Source: DATAYF01 sp036272735 (GTDB taxonomy: Bacteria > Chloroflexota > Ktedonobacteria > Ktedonobacterales > Ktedonobacteraceae). Taken from it: 10,450 nucleotides of DNA. Under the pieces are notes generated by a model. It saw only the letters and a program-made list of their open reading frames with translations, was not told where the DNA came from and made no database searches. A program made the position numbers and the translations under genes. Of this stretch, positions 1 through 7,367 are shown piece after piece (positions within the stretch are counted from its first letter, which is position 1; each line of letters opens with the position of its first letter). The stretch is from the NCBI GenBank assembly GCA_036272735.1, contig DATAYF010000007.1, forward strand, positions 1 to 10,450. The letters are read 5' to 3'.

Positions 1-604
1 CTGTACCTGTGACTGCTCTACAGCTACCTTGAGGACAATAGTGAATGGGTAACGTTTAAGTACTGCTGCCTTACCTGATGAAAGCAGCATGCGTGCTCGA
101 CCTGGATGAACTGGATCGAGCGGTATTCGATTGGTATCAACAACGAATACTTTGCTCATATGAGCCTCTACTTTCGTAGGTGATGGTGGCCTCGTCAAAG
201 TTACTGAGCGGTTTATGCATACAGCACACTGGCTTTCTCCCGTAGGCACGTTTCATGCTGGATCGTAGAAGGCAGAGCTGGCCGCGCACCCTGCCGTACC
301 TATGTATTCGCTCCGAGCGCTAGCTAGCTAGCTAGTTGCCTAACTGAGACTGGTCATGATCGGACTTTTTACAAGCCCTTGCCTTTAGGCAGAGGGTTCA
401 TGACTACTACTCTTCCCCGTTTTGTGCTCTCGGCACTCCATCGGGAACAGTGTAGCAGAGAAGAAGGGACAAAACTTCTCCTATCTTATCCTTCCAAATC
501 CACACAGGCGGAAACTGCCCAAACGAAAGGGTATGGGTCATTTTGCCATTAGCTAGAGGGTCTAGAGTACAAACGATAGCTATTCTTTTTTCGCCCGTAC
601 ATTA
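1..604. other. Gene-poor stretch upstream of the cupin promoter
   Basis: I see no convincing gene here; all frames are broken by stops. A short stop-bounded reading around 60-176 on the + strand contains an acidic, tryptophan-containing stretch that faintly recalls a transposase C-terminus, but it is too short to call. The stretch holds four perfect CTAG units (320-335), the transposon-end-like hairpin at 371-404 and a 6-bp stem GAAGAG-like fold around 458-480. It is probably degraded mobile DNA next to the cupin gene. Confidence 0.5.
371..404 (+). mobile_element. IS200/IS605-like right-end hairpin A (no transposase)
   Basis: The segment starts ACAAGCCC and folds into a hairpin: CCC (376-378) pairs with GGG (394-396) and TGCC (380-383) with GGCA (388-391), around a TTTA loop. 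There is an unpaired base on the 3' arm, and the segment ends TTCATGAC. The same design (AAGCCC, short stem, TTTA/TTTC/TTCA loop, 3' bulge, GGG, then T-rich bases ending CAC or GAC) recurs at 5037-5070 and on the minus strand at 10215-10182. In known IS200/IS605 and tnpB elements such a subterminal hairpin marks the right end. No transposase gene is visible upstream within the window, so this would be a relic or a non-autonomous end. The assignment is by pattern, not by a database match. Confidence 0.45.
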
Positions 605-633
605 TTGACATTCTCTTTATTCTCTGCTATGTA
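605..633 (+). promoter_or_regulatory. Sigma-70-type promoter of the cupin gene
   Basis: A perfect -35 box TTGACA (605-610) is separated by 17 bp from TATGTA (628-633). Transcription would start near 640, giving a leader of about 30 nt that carries the ribosome binding site AGGAG at 659-663, 7 nt before the ATG at 671. The spacing and box quality make this the clearest promoter in the window. Confidence 0.7.
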
Positions 634-670
634 GAAGTTAGGAATCAGTGTATTTATCAGGAGAAGCACA

Positions 671-1051
671 ATGAGTGAACAGACCCAGGGCAACGAGCAG
701 ATCGGCGATCACAAGCAGGATCTCGGGAAGACGCGTGTCACGCTGGCCGAGGCTATGGCGACCTCCATTCCTGCCGGGCAAAATTCGGCACCGGTGCTGG
801 CGCATGGCAGTTTGTTGGTGGAGTGGTATGCTCCACGCGGCAGCGATCAGCAGACACCCCATACCCGCGATGAACTATATGTCGTGGTGCAGGGCAGTGG
901 CTGGTTCGTCAATGGTGAGCAGCGCCATCGCTTTGGCGTGGGCGATGTTCTGTTCGTGCCAGCCGGCGTGGTCCACCGTTTTGAGGATTTTAGCGATGAC
1001 TTTGGCGTCTGGGTCATGTTCTATGGTCCAGAAGGCGGCGAGCAGCCATAA
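671..1051 (+). CDS. Small single-domain cupin protein
   Basis: This 126-residue protein is a single cupin barrel. Motif 1 is reduced but recognisable at residues 64-77, with metal-ligand candidates His64 and Glu68 (PHTRDE) followed by a Gly-rich turn (QGSG). Motif 2 is at about 91-103, with the PAG turn (97-99) and His102. The HxxxE spacing with a single early histidine is common in small cupins related to sugar isomerase or cupin-2 families. The cytoplasm is the likely location because no signal peptide is seen. The ATG at 671 is chosen because AGGAG lies 7 nt upstream and a strong promoter precedes it. Substrate and reaction cannot be told from the sequence. Roles in sugar or metabolite binding or isomerisation are possible, and the neighbouring transporter gene hints at carbohydrate use. 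The next gene starts over 200 nt downstream, so co-transcription is uncertain. Confidence 0.85.
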   Translation: MSEQTQGNEQIGDHKQDLGKTRVTLAEAMATSIPAGQNSAPVLAHGSLLVEWYAPRGSDQQTPHTRDELYVVVQGSGWFVNGEQRHRFGVGDVLFVPAGVVHRFEDFSDDFGVWVMFYGPEGGEQP

Positions 1052-1176
1052 GCAAGCCAGAGGAGCGTTTCCAAAGTACGAAAGAGCGCACGGGCATCTC
1101 GATATGAGCTTTCTTGTCGGAACTGCTTTAAACAAACGATCAGACGATGATCCTTAGCACGAATTTGGATCAGCGT

Positions 1177-1204
1177 GTCACTATCCCGCTCTGTATAGCG
1201 TGAC
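1177..1204. repeat. Inverted repeat in the leader of the first MFS gene
   Basis: GTCACTAT (1177-1184) is complementary to ATAGCGTGAC (1195-1204) apart from one bulged C, with a 10-nt spacer. It lies about 60 nt before the ATG at 1265 in the cupin-MFS gap. It could be an operator or an RNA hairpin; no promoter could be fixed around it. Confidence 0.3.
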
Positions 1205-1264
1205 TTAGTAGCAACTTCTGACTCTTGCTCCACAGGCTGGTTGATAAAGGGAACATCCAGGGAT

Positions 1265-2644
1265 ATGCAGAAACCTTCTCGGCTCTCGATACGCAAACAG
1301 GTGGTCCTCAACGTCCTATGGTTTTCCATAAATCTTCAATATGCGGCTCTGCTACCTGTCGTTATTCCCACTCAGATTTTGCTCTTTGTAGCTCCTGGGC
1401 AAGTGGGAGATGCTCAACAAGCGACGTTTCTCGGCTGGCTTTTGATGATCGCCTCGGTCGTTTCTCTGTGTATGCCGCCACTGGTCGGTACGCTCTCGGA
1501 TCACACGACAGGGAAATTGGGGCGTCGGCGTCCCTATATCGTCATTGGTGGTCTGTTATTGATCAGCAGCGCACCTTTCCTCGTTTCGTCTGCCAATATC
1601 CTTATTTTTCTGCTCGGTCTCTCACTCTTACATCTGGGCAATAACGTGCTTACTCCTGCCTATCAAAGCCTTGTGCCCGACCTTGTACCACAAGAGCAGC
1701 GCGGAGAAACCTCGGGCTACGTGGGAGGAATGACCATCCTTGGCAATGTAGCGAGCCTGGGACTGGCCGCGTTGCTGCTCGGTGGGACGAACCAGAACGC
1801 GTACAATAAGAGCGCGATTCAATCTGACATCGGTATCTATTACAGTATCGGTGCCGCTGCTTTATTTGTCGCCATCATCATTACAATTCTATGTGTGCAT
1901 GAGAAACCATTTGTGCCTGAGAGACGTTCCTCCGAGGCGGCAGGAGAAACGTTCGTATCCAGGTTCGCCCGCTGGTTTGCGCATGGCTGGAAGACCCCCT
2001 GGCACTCGTACAACTTCATCGTCGTCTTCCTAACGCGTTCCTCTATCATGCTTGGTCTTGCCTTGTTCATGACCTATATTGAATATTACTTTGCGCGGGT
2101 GCAACATATCACAAATTTTGTGCAGGTAACTGTCATCGTAGCAGTCTTGGCGTTGAGTGGGGGCGTTGTGAGCGGCATCGTGTTTGGCATACTTTCCGAT
2201 CGTGTAAAGCGACGCGCTCCCATTGTCTGCGTGGCTACCCTTTGTATGAGCCTGACATCCCTCACATTTGTGGTGACGTCCGCGAACCTTATCAACTGGC
2301 TCTGGCCGCTGGGCGTGCTCTTTGGCTTAGGGTATGGAGCGTATACCAGCGTAGACTGGGCCTTGTCGGTTGATACCCTGCCTTCATTAGAAGAGGCCGG
2401 TGCAAGTATGGGCGTGTGGAACGCTACTGCGAACTTACCAGCTATTATCGCTCCACTCCTCGGGAGCCTCATCATCAACGTCGCTGACAGATTTGGACAG
2501 ATAGAGCTAGGGTACCGTCTTACCTTCCTGGTGGCCTCCCTCTTTCTGATTGTCGCGGCCATATCCGTCCTCTTTGTGCGCGAGCGCAAGACGGCTGCCC
2601 GGCAACAACAGCAGTCACCTTTCTCCCAGGAAGAGAGAGTGTGA
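1265..2644 (+). CDS. Major facilitator superfamily transporter, 12-TM sugar-transporter-like
   Basis: A 459-residue membrane protein of MFS length. The loop 2-3 signature lies at residues 75-92 (GTLSD, then GRRRPYI), and its half-repeat counterpart (GILSDRVKRR) lies at about 308-317. A conserved PDLVPxEQRG segment is at 139-148 and GYGAYTSVDWALSVD at 356-370. The RRRP signature is typical of MFS branches that include SLC45/GPH-like sugar carriers, but the substrate cannot be read. A TTG at 1241 would add eight residues. I prefer the ATG at 1265 because it lines up within two residues of the start of the paralogue at 4603, and because both genes have AAAGGG 13-14 nt before the ATG. A second G-rich stretch (AGGG, 1259-1262) lies too close to serve alone. 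The 3' end overlaps the convergent paralogue by 30 bp. Confidence 0.9.
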   Translation: MQKPSRLSIRKQVVLNVLWFSINLQYAALLPVVIPTQILLFVAPGQVGDAQQATFLGWLLMIASVVSLCMPPLVGTLSDHTTGKLGRRRPYIVIGGLLLISSAPFLVSSANILIFLLGLSLLHLGNNVLTPAYQSLVPDLVPQEQRGETSGYVGGMTILGNVASLGLAALLLGGTNQNAYNKSAIQSDIGIYYSIGAAALFVAIIITILCVHEKPFVPERRSSEAAGETFVSRFARWFAHGWKTPWHSYNFIVVFLTRSSIMLGLALFMTYIEYYFARVQHITNFVQVTVIVAVLALSGGVVSGIVFGILSDRVKRRAPIVCVATLCMSLTSLTFVVTSANLINWLWPLGVLFGLGYGAYTSVDWALSVDTLPSLEEAGASMGVWNATANLPAIIAPLLGSLIINVADRFGQIELGYRLTFLVASLFLIVAAISVLFVRERKTAARQQQQSPFSQEERV

Positions 2645-4603
2645 GGAATTGCCGTAGCGTCCAAGCAATGCTTCTCGTGACATCCATGCTTCTTGCGGGT
2701 ACGTCCCGTAGGTTGTCCCTTGCAGAAGACGCGCACCGCCTTGTCGATGGTAGAGAACCAGCAGGCCCGTCATAAAGAAACGCTCCAGGTAAGCGTGTAC
2801 ACTTTTAGGACGCTGGCGTAGAGAAAACCCCAGGCGAGTAGCACCACGGTACAATAACGTCGTGCCGTATATCGCATGGGGATCGCCAGGGAAATCAGGC
2901 TCTTGCATCCAGCGCGCAAGTGCTGCTAGATTTTGCGCGATGAGCTGCATATACCTCCACGCGGAAGCCTGCTCTTCTACTTCGAGGAATGCCTGGTTGC
3001 GGAAATGTAGCTCGATAATAGCATCTCCTTTGCCAACATGTGTTCCGTCGGGCAAATCAAAGGCCTTGCCGGTATAGCGCGTGAAGCGTATCTCTAATAA
3101 ATCGTGGGGTGCATGAGGAATAGATTGGAGACGCCATAGCGAGCGGGTGAGGTACTCCCAGAACGGCCAGAAGAGGAGAAATCCGCGCGCTTTTCCTGCT
3201 CGCGTTTGAAACGCAAGTTTCCAGCCACTATGAATCCTACGTTGGACCGGCTCAGTCGCGACAAGAGCGCGATAGCTTTGCTTGCGTTCACGCACGAAGA
3301 GCACTCCGATAGCAGCGAGAATAAGAAAGAACGTAGCCGCCGCGAAGATGAGGCGATACCCCAGCGCAGTTGATCCATGAATCTGAAGCAGGATGATGAG
3401 GCTTCCTAGTAACGGTGCGATCACCGTGGGTAAGGTCGAAGAGGCGTTCCATAATCCCAGGTCTTTCCCCGCCGTCTCTAGAGACGGTAAGGCATCGACC
3501 GACAAAGCCCAATCTACGCTGGTATAGGCACCATAGCCCAGGCCAAATAGTATCCCTAACGGCCAGAGCGGGAAGCCGTCAGGCAAGACCACAAAAGTGA
3601 ATGCGGCCAGCGCCATGCAAGCCGTTGCCATACTTACTAGCGGGGCGCGCTTTACATAATCCGAAAATATCCCCAGCAGCAGGGCGCTAAAGACTGCGCC
3701 GAGTAATGCCAGTACCGCTACTGTTGCAGTCGCCTGTACAAAGTTCGTGACGTGTGTCACATTAGCGAGGTAGTACTCAATAAACGTCATGAAGAGCGTT
3801 AGCCCCATCATGACAGCAAAGCGCGTCAGGAACACCATCGTGAAGTTATACTCGCGCCAGGGCTTGATCCAGTTTCGCACGAACCACTTGTGAAATTGAA
3901 GCTTTACGCTCGACTGCGCCTGGGTCCGCGTGTTGGATTGCGGCGAGAAAGGCACTTCGCGTACCCCTATTACTGTAATGAGCACTCCGATGAGTAAAAT
4001 AGCAATGGTGCAGGCGTAATAGAGGATGGCTCCTCTGCGTATAGTATTCGCTCCTGTGGAGTGTAGGTTCACCTGCGCAAAAAGCCACGCGGCGAGTGCC
4101 AAGCCACCGACGCTGCCGACAATGGTCATGAAGCCCATATATCCCGACGCGGCTCCGCGTTGTTCGTTTGGAACCAGGTCTGGTGTCATTCCCTGATAGC
4201 CTGCCGTGATTACATTGAGCCCGATGAACAGAACTCCTAGACCAGCGAGCAAGATGATGATGCTATTGGCTTCGATCAGCAGCGGGGCGCTAATCAGCAT
4301 CGTTACGCCACCGGCTATGATATAGGGGCGTCGACGACCAAGCGGTCCAGACGTGTAATCTGAGAGTAGGCCAATCACAGGTGGTATGAATAACGTGATG
4401 ATAGCTCCCAGGGCCGAGATCCAGGCGAGAAGCGTTACCTGCTGAGCATCTCCCACTTGTCCAGGAGCCACGAAGAGCAAAATTTGAATTGGCACCACTA
4501 TTGGCAGCAATGCTGATGACGGCAGGTTTACGGCAAACCACAAGAAGCTAAGGACAAGTTGTCCACGAAACGTGAGACGACGAGGAGACGTATGCAAGTC
4601 CAT
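2615..4603 (-). CDS. MFS transporter fused to a C-terminal YkoP-like domain
   Basis: This 662-residue protein has two parts. Residues 1 to about 445 are a complete MFS transporter, clearly paralogous to the neighbouring 459-residue protein: shared LLFVAPGQVGDAQQ at 42-55, GRRRPYI at 89-95, PDLVPNEQRG at 141-150 and GYGAYTSVDWALSVD at 356-370. After a basic linker comes a region of about 185 residues (478-650) that I recognise as YkoP-like. It contains IRFTRYTGKAFDLPDGT (505-521), a GDAIIELH segment (526-533), IYGTTLLYRGATRLGF (578-593) and a terminal WMSREALLGRYG (640-651). In Bacillus-type proteins this domain stands alone or follows polysaccharide deacetylase domains, and its biochemical role is unknown. 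After the last membrane helix it would face the cytoplasm. The ATG at 4603 is preceded by AAAGGGAG 12 nt upstream. The transported compound is unknown; a lipid- or glycan-linked substrate is a guess from the extra domain. Confidence 0.92.
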   Translation of the reverse strand: MDLHTSPRRLTFRGQLVLSFLWFAVNLPSSALLPIVVPIQILLFVAPGQVGDAQQVTLLAWISALGAIITLFIPPVIGLLSDYTSGPLGRRRPYIIAGGVTMLISAPLLIEANSIIILLAGLGVLFIGLNVITAGYQGMTPDLVPNEQRGAASGYMGFMTIVGSVGGLALAAWLFAQVNLHSTGANTIRRGAILYYACTIAILLIGVLITVIGVREVPFSPQSNTRTQAQSSVKLQFHKWFVRNWIKPWREYNFTMVFLTRFAVMMGLTLFMTFIEYYLANVTHVTNFVQATATVAVLALLGAVFSALLLGIFSDYVKRAPLVSMATACMALAAFTFVVLPDGFPLWPLGILFGLGYGAYTSVDWALSVDALPSLETAGKDLGLWNASSTLPTVIAPLLGSLIILLQIHGSTALGYRLIFAAATFFLILAAIGVLFVRERKQSYRALVATEPVQRRIHSGWKLAFQTRAGKARGFLLFWPFWEYLTRSLWRLQSIPHAPHDLLEIRFTRYTGKAFDLPDGTHVGKGDAIIELHFRNQAFLEVEEQASAWRYMQLIAQNLAALARWMQEPDFPGDPHAIYGTTLLYRGATRLGFSLRQRPKSVHAYLERFFMTGLLVLYHRQGGARLLQGTTYGTYPQEAWMSREALLGRYGNSSHSLFLGER

Positions 4604-4829
4604 AAGCTATCATAACTCCCTTTGCTGTTGGAGAGGCTACATCATGGATGCCACGTTTGAAATCAGACCCCTGCTGAATCTCCATCGTATTTTACAACAG
4701 TTTCACGGGATAAGAGCACTTTTATCCTTTCGAGCGTAAACCCCAGGGCTTGAGCCCCATGGAGAGAAGCGAGTCCGTGGATGGCGGCTTGGCATGGAAT
4801 ACTCCCCTGCTTGACGCTCTAGAACTTCT
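4604..4829. other. Upstream region of the MFS-YkoP gene, no gene seen
   Basis: This stretch holds the leader of the minus-strand transporter gene. A hairpin GGATAA/TTATCC sits at about 4708-4728. The tract near 4740-4765 (CCAGGGC, TTGA loop, GCCC, two-base bulge, TGG) also folds, and could be the left-side palindrome of the transposon relic whose right end is at 5070. No convincing promoter could be fixed; a TAAAAT-like -10 on the minus strand near 4690 lacks a good -35. Confidence 0.35.
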
Positions 4830-5070
4830 GTGCTCTGCTTTCAGCTGTTCTCTTGCACACAAACAACGCCAGCCTGTGTGGGCGTTTCACGGGAAAGCGT
4901 TCCCGTGAGGAAAAGCAGGATCGGACCAACGTGTTGTGTGCCAGCCAATCCCTCAGGTCTTTTCCGTGCCCAGCAGCCACCTGTTGTGGTTGCAACGAAC
5001 ACCAGGCGCGCACGGAGCCTTCAGGGGCCACCCTGAGAAGCCCCTGGCTTTCGCCGTGGGGAGTCGTCAC
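4830..5070 (+). mobile_element. IS200/IS605-like right end B with structured, tnpB-less upstream tract
   Basis: The right-end hairpin spans 5037-5070: GAAGCCCC, then GGC (5046-5048) pairing with GCC (5053-5055) around TTTC, then TGGGG and AGTCGTCAC. Upstream lie further strong stems: AACGCC/GGCGTT (about 4864-4887) and a perfect 9-bp hairpin TCACGGGAA/TTCCCGTGA (about 4888-4909). Such a string of hairpins ending in this terminal motif is what omega-RNA-bearing 3' ends of tnpB elements look like. The reading frame 4830-5036 ends just before the hairpin and is loosely similar to the minus-strand frame before end C at 10182 (ESV/ENV, then a Val-rich stretch), but a stop at 4812-4814 excludes a longer tnpB. 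It is therefore a deleted or non-autonomous copy. It ends 4 bp from the nagA stop codon. Confidence 0.45.
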
Positions 5071-5074
5071 GTTA

Positions 5075-6262
5075 TTACACCCCTTGCAAACGTTCGCGCC
5101 ACGCGTCGGTGGCGAACGCCACTTCACCACGACACAGCGTAGCTTGCAAATGCAAATCCTGGTCGAAAATTAGCAGGTCGGCGTCGTAACCCGCTCGCAG
5201 CAATGCCTTGCGTTCCGCCAGCTTCACCGACGTAGCCGGGTTGAGCGTCAGCATGCCGACCGCCTCGGATAACGACACACGCGTGTACTTCAGTATGTTG
5301 CGCAGCCCCTGGTCCAGCGTCAACACACTGCCCGCCAACGTTCCATCGTCCAAACGCGCCGCGCCACAGCAATTGTGCGTCTGCTGCCCAGCAAATTCGA
5401 ACGTGGAATTCGGGATGCCCGCCCCCGCCTGCGCGTCGGTCACAATGATTGTGCGTTCAGGACCCAGCATACGCACCAGCATATCAACCATCGCTGGATG
5501 CACGTGCACCCCGTCGGCAATCAGCTCACCAAACACGTGCTCGGACTGCACGATTGCCGCCAGCGGACCCGGCTCACGGTGCAGCAACGGCCGCATGGCA
5601 TTGAAGCAGTGCGTGGCATGCGTGATACCAAAGCCAATGGCTTGCTGCGTCTGCTCATACGTCGCGTCCGTGTGACCAATACTCACGGTCACCCCGGCCT
5701 CGATCAAGCGGCGCGCCATGTGCTCACCCCCGGCTAGTTCGGGAGCCAGCGTGACCAATCGCAAATGACCTTGCGTCAACGTTAATAGATGCTCGGTCTC
5801 AGGCTCGTTGGGCAGGCGTAGCCAGATGGAGGGATGGGCACCACGACGTTTCACGTTGATATAGGGGCCCTCTAAAAATATACCCACCGGCTCCGCAGCG
5901 CCACAATCGGGAGCGTATTGCTCCACCGCTTGCACCGCCGTACGCAGTTGCTCATCCGGCATGGAATTGGGCACCCCCACCACCGTCACCAGGAACGCCG
6001 TCACGCCTGTACTGGCTGCCCAGCGAGCATACAAACGCACCTCCTCAACCTTGGTCGTATGTAGATTATACCCACCACCACCGTGCGTATGCACTTCCAC
6101 AAAACCCGGCACCACAAGCGCTCCCGTAGCATCAACATCCACTCCACCAGCACTGCTTGCTTCGTCCACCGATTGAATAGTCGCACCCGCAAGCGTGATG
6201 TCTCCTCTGGAAAGATCCATCGTGGCATCAACCAGGCGCGCGCCTCGTAACGTTACGTGCAT
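5075..6262 (-). CDS. nagA: N-acetylglucosamine-6-phosphate deacetylase
   Basis: NagA removes the acetyl group of GlcNAc-6-phosphate, giving glucosamine-6-phosphate and acetate in the cytoplasm. The 395-residue protein has the expected amidohydrolase layout. There is an HxH pair (His58, His60) in VHTHGGGG, metal ligand Glu131 (FLEGP), His197 (GHTDA), His218 (ATHCFNAM, also the usual NAM motif) and the catalytic Asp276 (VTDA). The positions agree closely with E. coli NagA, but the HxH pair replaced in E. coli is kept here, as in two-metal family members. The ATG at 6262 is chosen because AAGGAGAG lies 10 nt before it and family homology starts there. An in-frame extension to 6406 would run through a large inverted repeat and has no family support. 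The gene is divergent from gntR and probably controlled by the operator at 6415-6426. A transposon end lies 4 bp after its stop. Confidence 0.95.
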   Translation of the reverse strand: MHVTLRGARLVDATMDLSRGDITLAGATIQSVDEASSAGGVDVDATGALVVPGFVEVHTHGGGGYNLHTTKVEEVRLYARWAASTGVTAFLVTVVGVPNSMPDEQLRTAVQAVEQYAPDCGAAEPVGIFLEGPYINVKRRGAHPSIWLRLPNEPETEHLLTLTQGHLRLVTLAPELAGGEHMARRLIEAGVTVSIGHTDATYEQTQQAIGFGITHATHCFNAMRPLLHREPGPLAAIVQSEHVFGELIADGVHVHPAMVDMLVRMLGPERTIIVTDAQAGAGIPNSTFEFAGQQTHNCCGAARLDDGTLAGSVLTLDQGLRNILKYTRVSLSEAVGMLTLNPATSVKLAERKALLRAGYDADLLIFDQDLHLQATLCRGEVAFATDAWRERLQGV

Positions 6263-6290
6263 CGATTGCTCACTCTCCTTGTAGCCCAGG

Positions 6291-6362
6291 GACGACCCCC
6301 GCGAGGTCGCTGCCATAGACGGCGTTCGTAGTATGGTAGCGACCTCCCTCGCGGGGGTCGTC
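6291..6362. repeat. Large imperfect inverted repeat in the nagA leader
   Basis: The left arm (6291-6317, GACGACCCCCGCGAGG...CCATA) is complementary to the right arm (6332-6362, TATGG...GCGGGGGTCGTC). Only one mismatch (a G-U pair in RNA) and a 4-nt insertion (CCTC) in the right arm break the pairing, and the spacer is 14 nt. It lies between the candidate nagA promoter and the nagA ATG, with its edge 28 nt from the start codon. No T-run follows on either strand, so it does not look like a standard terminator. A related shorter copy, with ACGA and CCC pairing to GGG and TCGT, lies at 6498-6521, which suggests a REP-like or miniature transposable repeat family. Confidence 0.75.
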
Positions 6363-6414
6363 TCCTCTGTTGCTTGACGAATATCACAAAATATGTCATC
6401 ATTCATAGGCGATG

Positions 6415-6426
6415 TGGTCTATACAA
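6415..6426. promoter_or_regulatory. NagR/DasR-like (dre) operator
   Basis: TGGTCTATACAA differs at two positions plus the centre from the TGGTCTAGACCA dyad bound by GntR/UTRA regulators of GlcNAc use (Bacillus NagR, Streptomyces DasR). On the nagA strand it reads TTGTATAGACCA and overlaps a possible -10 box. A TATAAT on the same strand lies at 6440-6435. It sits in the divergent region between nagA and a gntR gene of the right family. Further TTGTAT(A/T) half-site-like copies occur at 6484-6490 and 6548-6553. Confidence 0.55.
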
Positions 6427-6547
6427 CATTACCAATTATATCATCCAACCACACGCCGTTGTGAAGAGGCGACCGGTCGCTGGTTGTATATGGGTAACGA
6501 CTCCCCTTTGCGAGGGTCGTCCTTTGCGACTGGTCATTCGCCTTGGG

Positions 6548-6576
6548 TTGTATTTGCTCGTGTTATCTGCTATCGT
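6548..6576 (+). promoter_or_regulatory. Candidate gntR promoter
   Basis: TTGTAT (6548-6553), a 17-bp spacer and TATCGT (6571-6576) preceded by TGC (an extended -10) give a plausible sigma-70 promoter 45 nt before the gntR ATG. The -35 coincides with a half-site-like TTGTAT, which would allow autoregulation. Support is by pattern only. Confidence 0.4.
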
Positions 6577-6620
6577 TGCGTACAGAGAGCTTGTTATCAA
6601 GAGACTGGACAATAAAATTT

Positions 6621-7367
6621 ATGAACACAGTTTTTAGAAAAAGCCCACTCCCTCGCTACTATCAGCTCAAAGAGATTATGCGTGAGAAAATTCGTAGCGG
6701 CGAGTGGAAGTCCGGCGACCTGATCCCCTCTGAACGCGAATTGGGTGAACAATACGGGATCAGTCGTATGACCGCTCGCCAGGCTATCACCGAACTTGTC
6801 AACGAGGGACTATTTTATCGTGAACAGGGGAAAGGTACCTTTGTCAGCCGCCACAAAATCACTCAGCAGCTTATTCACCTCACCGGCTTTACCGAGGATA
6901 TCAAGGCGCGCGGACAGCGCCCCGACACCAGGGTGTTGAGCGCGAAAATGCAGTTCGCCGACGAGACGACCGCCGATCGCTTGCGCATCAAACCTAAGCA
7001 GCCGATCTTTTATCTGCAACGCTTGCGTTTGGCCGACGGGGAACCATTAGCCATCGAGGTTGCGCACATCAACTTTATGGGCTGTGAACGACTTATCGAT
7101 GAAGACCTAGAACACAATTCGCTCTATCGTCTACTGGAAACCAAGTATGGCTTAACGCTTATCGAGGCTGAGCAGGAGCTAGAGGCGGCTCTGATCAGCA
7201 AAGAGGAGGCACAGTTGCTCAAAATGCCCCTCGGCAGCCCAGGGCTCTTTACGCGCCGCATCACCTACACCGAGCGCAATTTGCCCATCGAGTACGCCCG
7301 ATCCGTCTATTGCGGCAATAAATATGTCTTCTACACGAAACTACACCGTGAGCAGCTTATACCCTAA
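6621..7367 (+). CDS. GntR-family regulator with UTRA domain, NagR/DasR-like
   Basis: A 248-residue HutC-type regulator. The winged helix DNA-binding domain occupies residues about 10-75, with the signature PSERELGEQYGISRMTARQA from 36 and the wing GKGTFV at 70-75. The UTRA ligand-binding domain follows (about 85-240) with LTGFTEDIKARG, FYLQRLRLADGEPLAIE and a C-terminal YARSVYCGNKYVF. In the NagR/DasR group the UTRA domain binds GlcNAc-6-P or glucosamine-6-P and releases the regulator from DNA. The ATG at 6621 is chosen because the N-terminus then matches family length; the longer frame from 6543 adds a Cys-rich tail with no family match. The ribosome binding site is weak (a GGA at 6607-6609). 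It is divergent from nagA and upstream of the kinase and glycosidase, so it most likely controls both sides. Confidence 0.93.
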   Translation: MNTVFRKSPLPRYYQLKEIMREKIRSGEWKSGDLIPSERELGEQYGISRMTARQAITELVNEGLFYREQGKGTFVSRHKITQQLIHLTGFTEDIKARGQRPDTRVLSAKMQFADETTADRLRIKPKQPIFYLQRLRLADGEPLAIEVAHINFMGCERLIDEDLEHNSLYRLLETKYGLTLIEAEQELEAALISKEEAQLLKMPLGSPGLFTRRITYTERNLPIEYARSVYCGNKYVFYTKLHREQLIP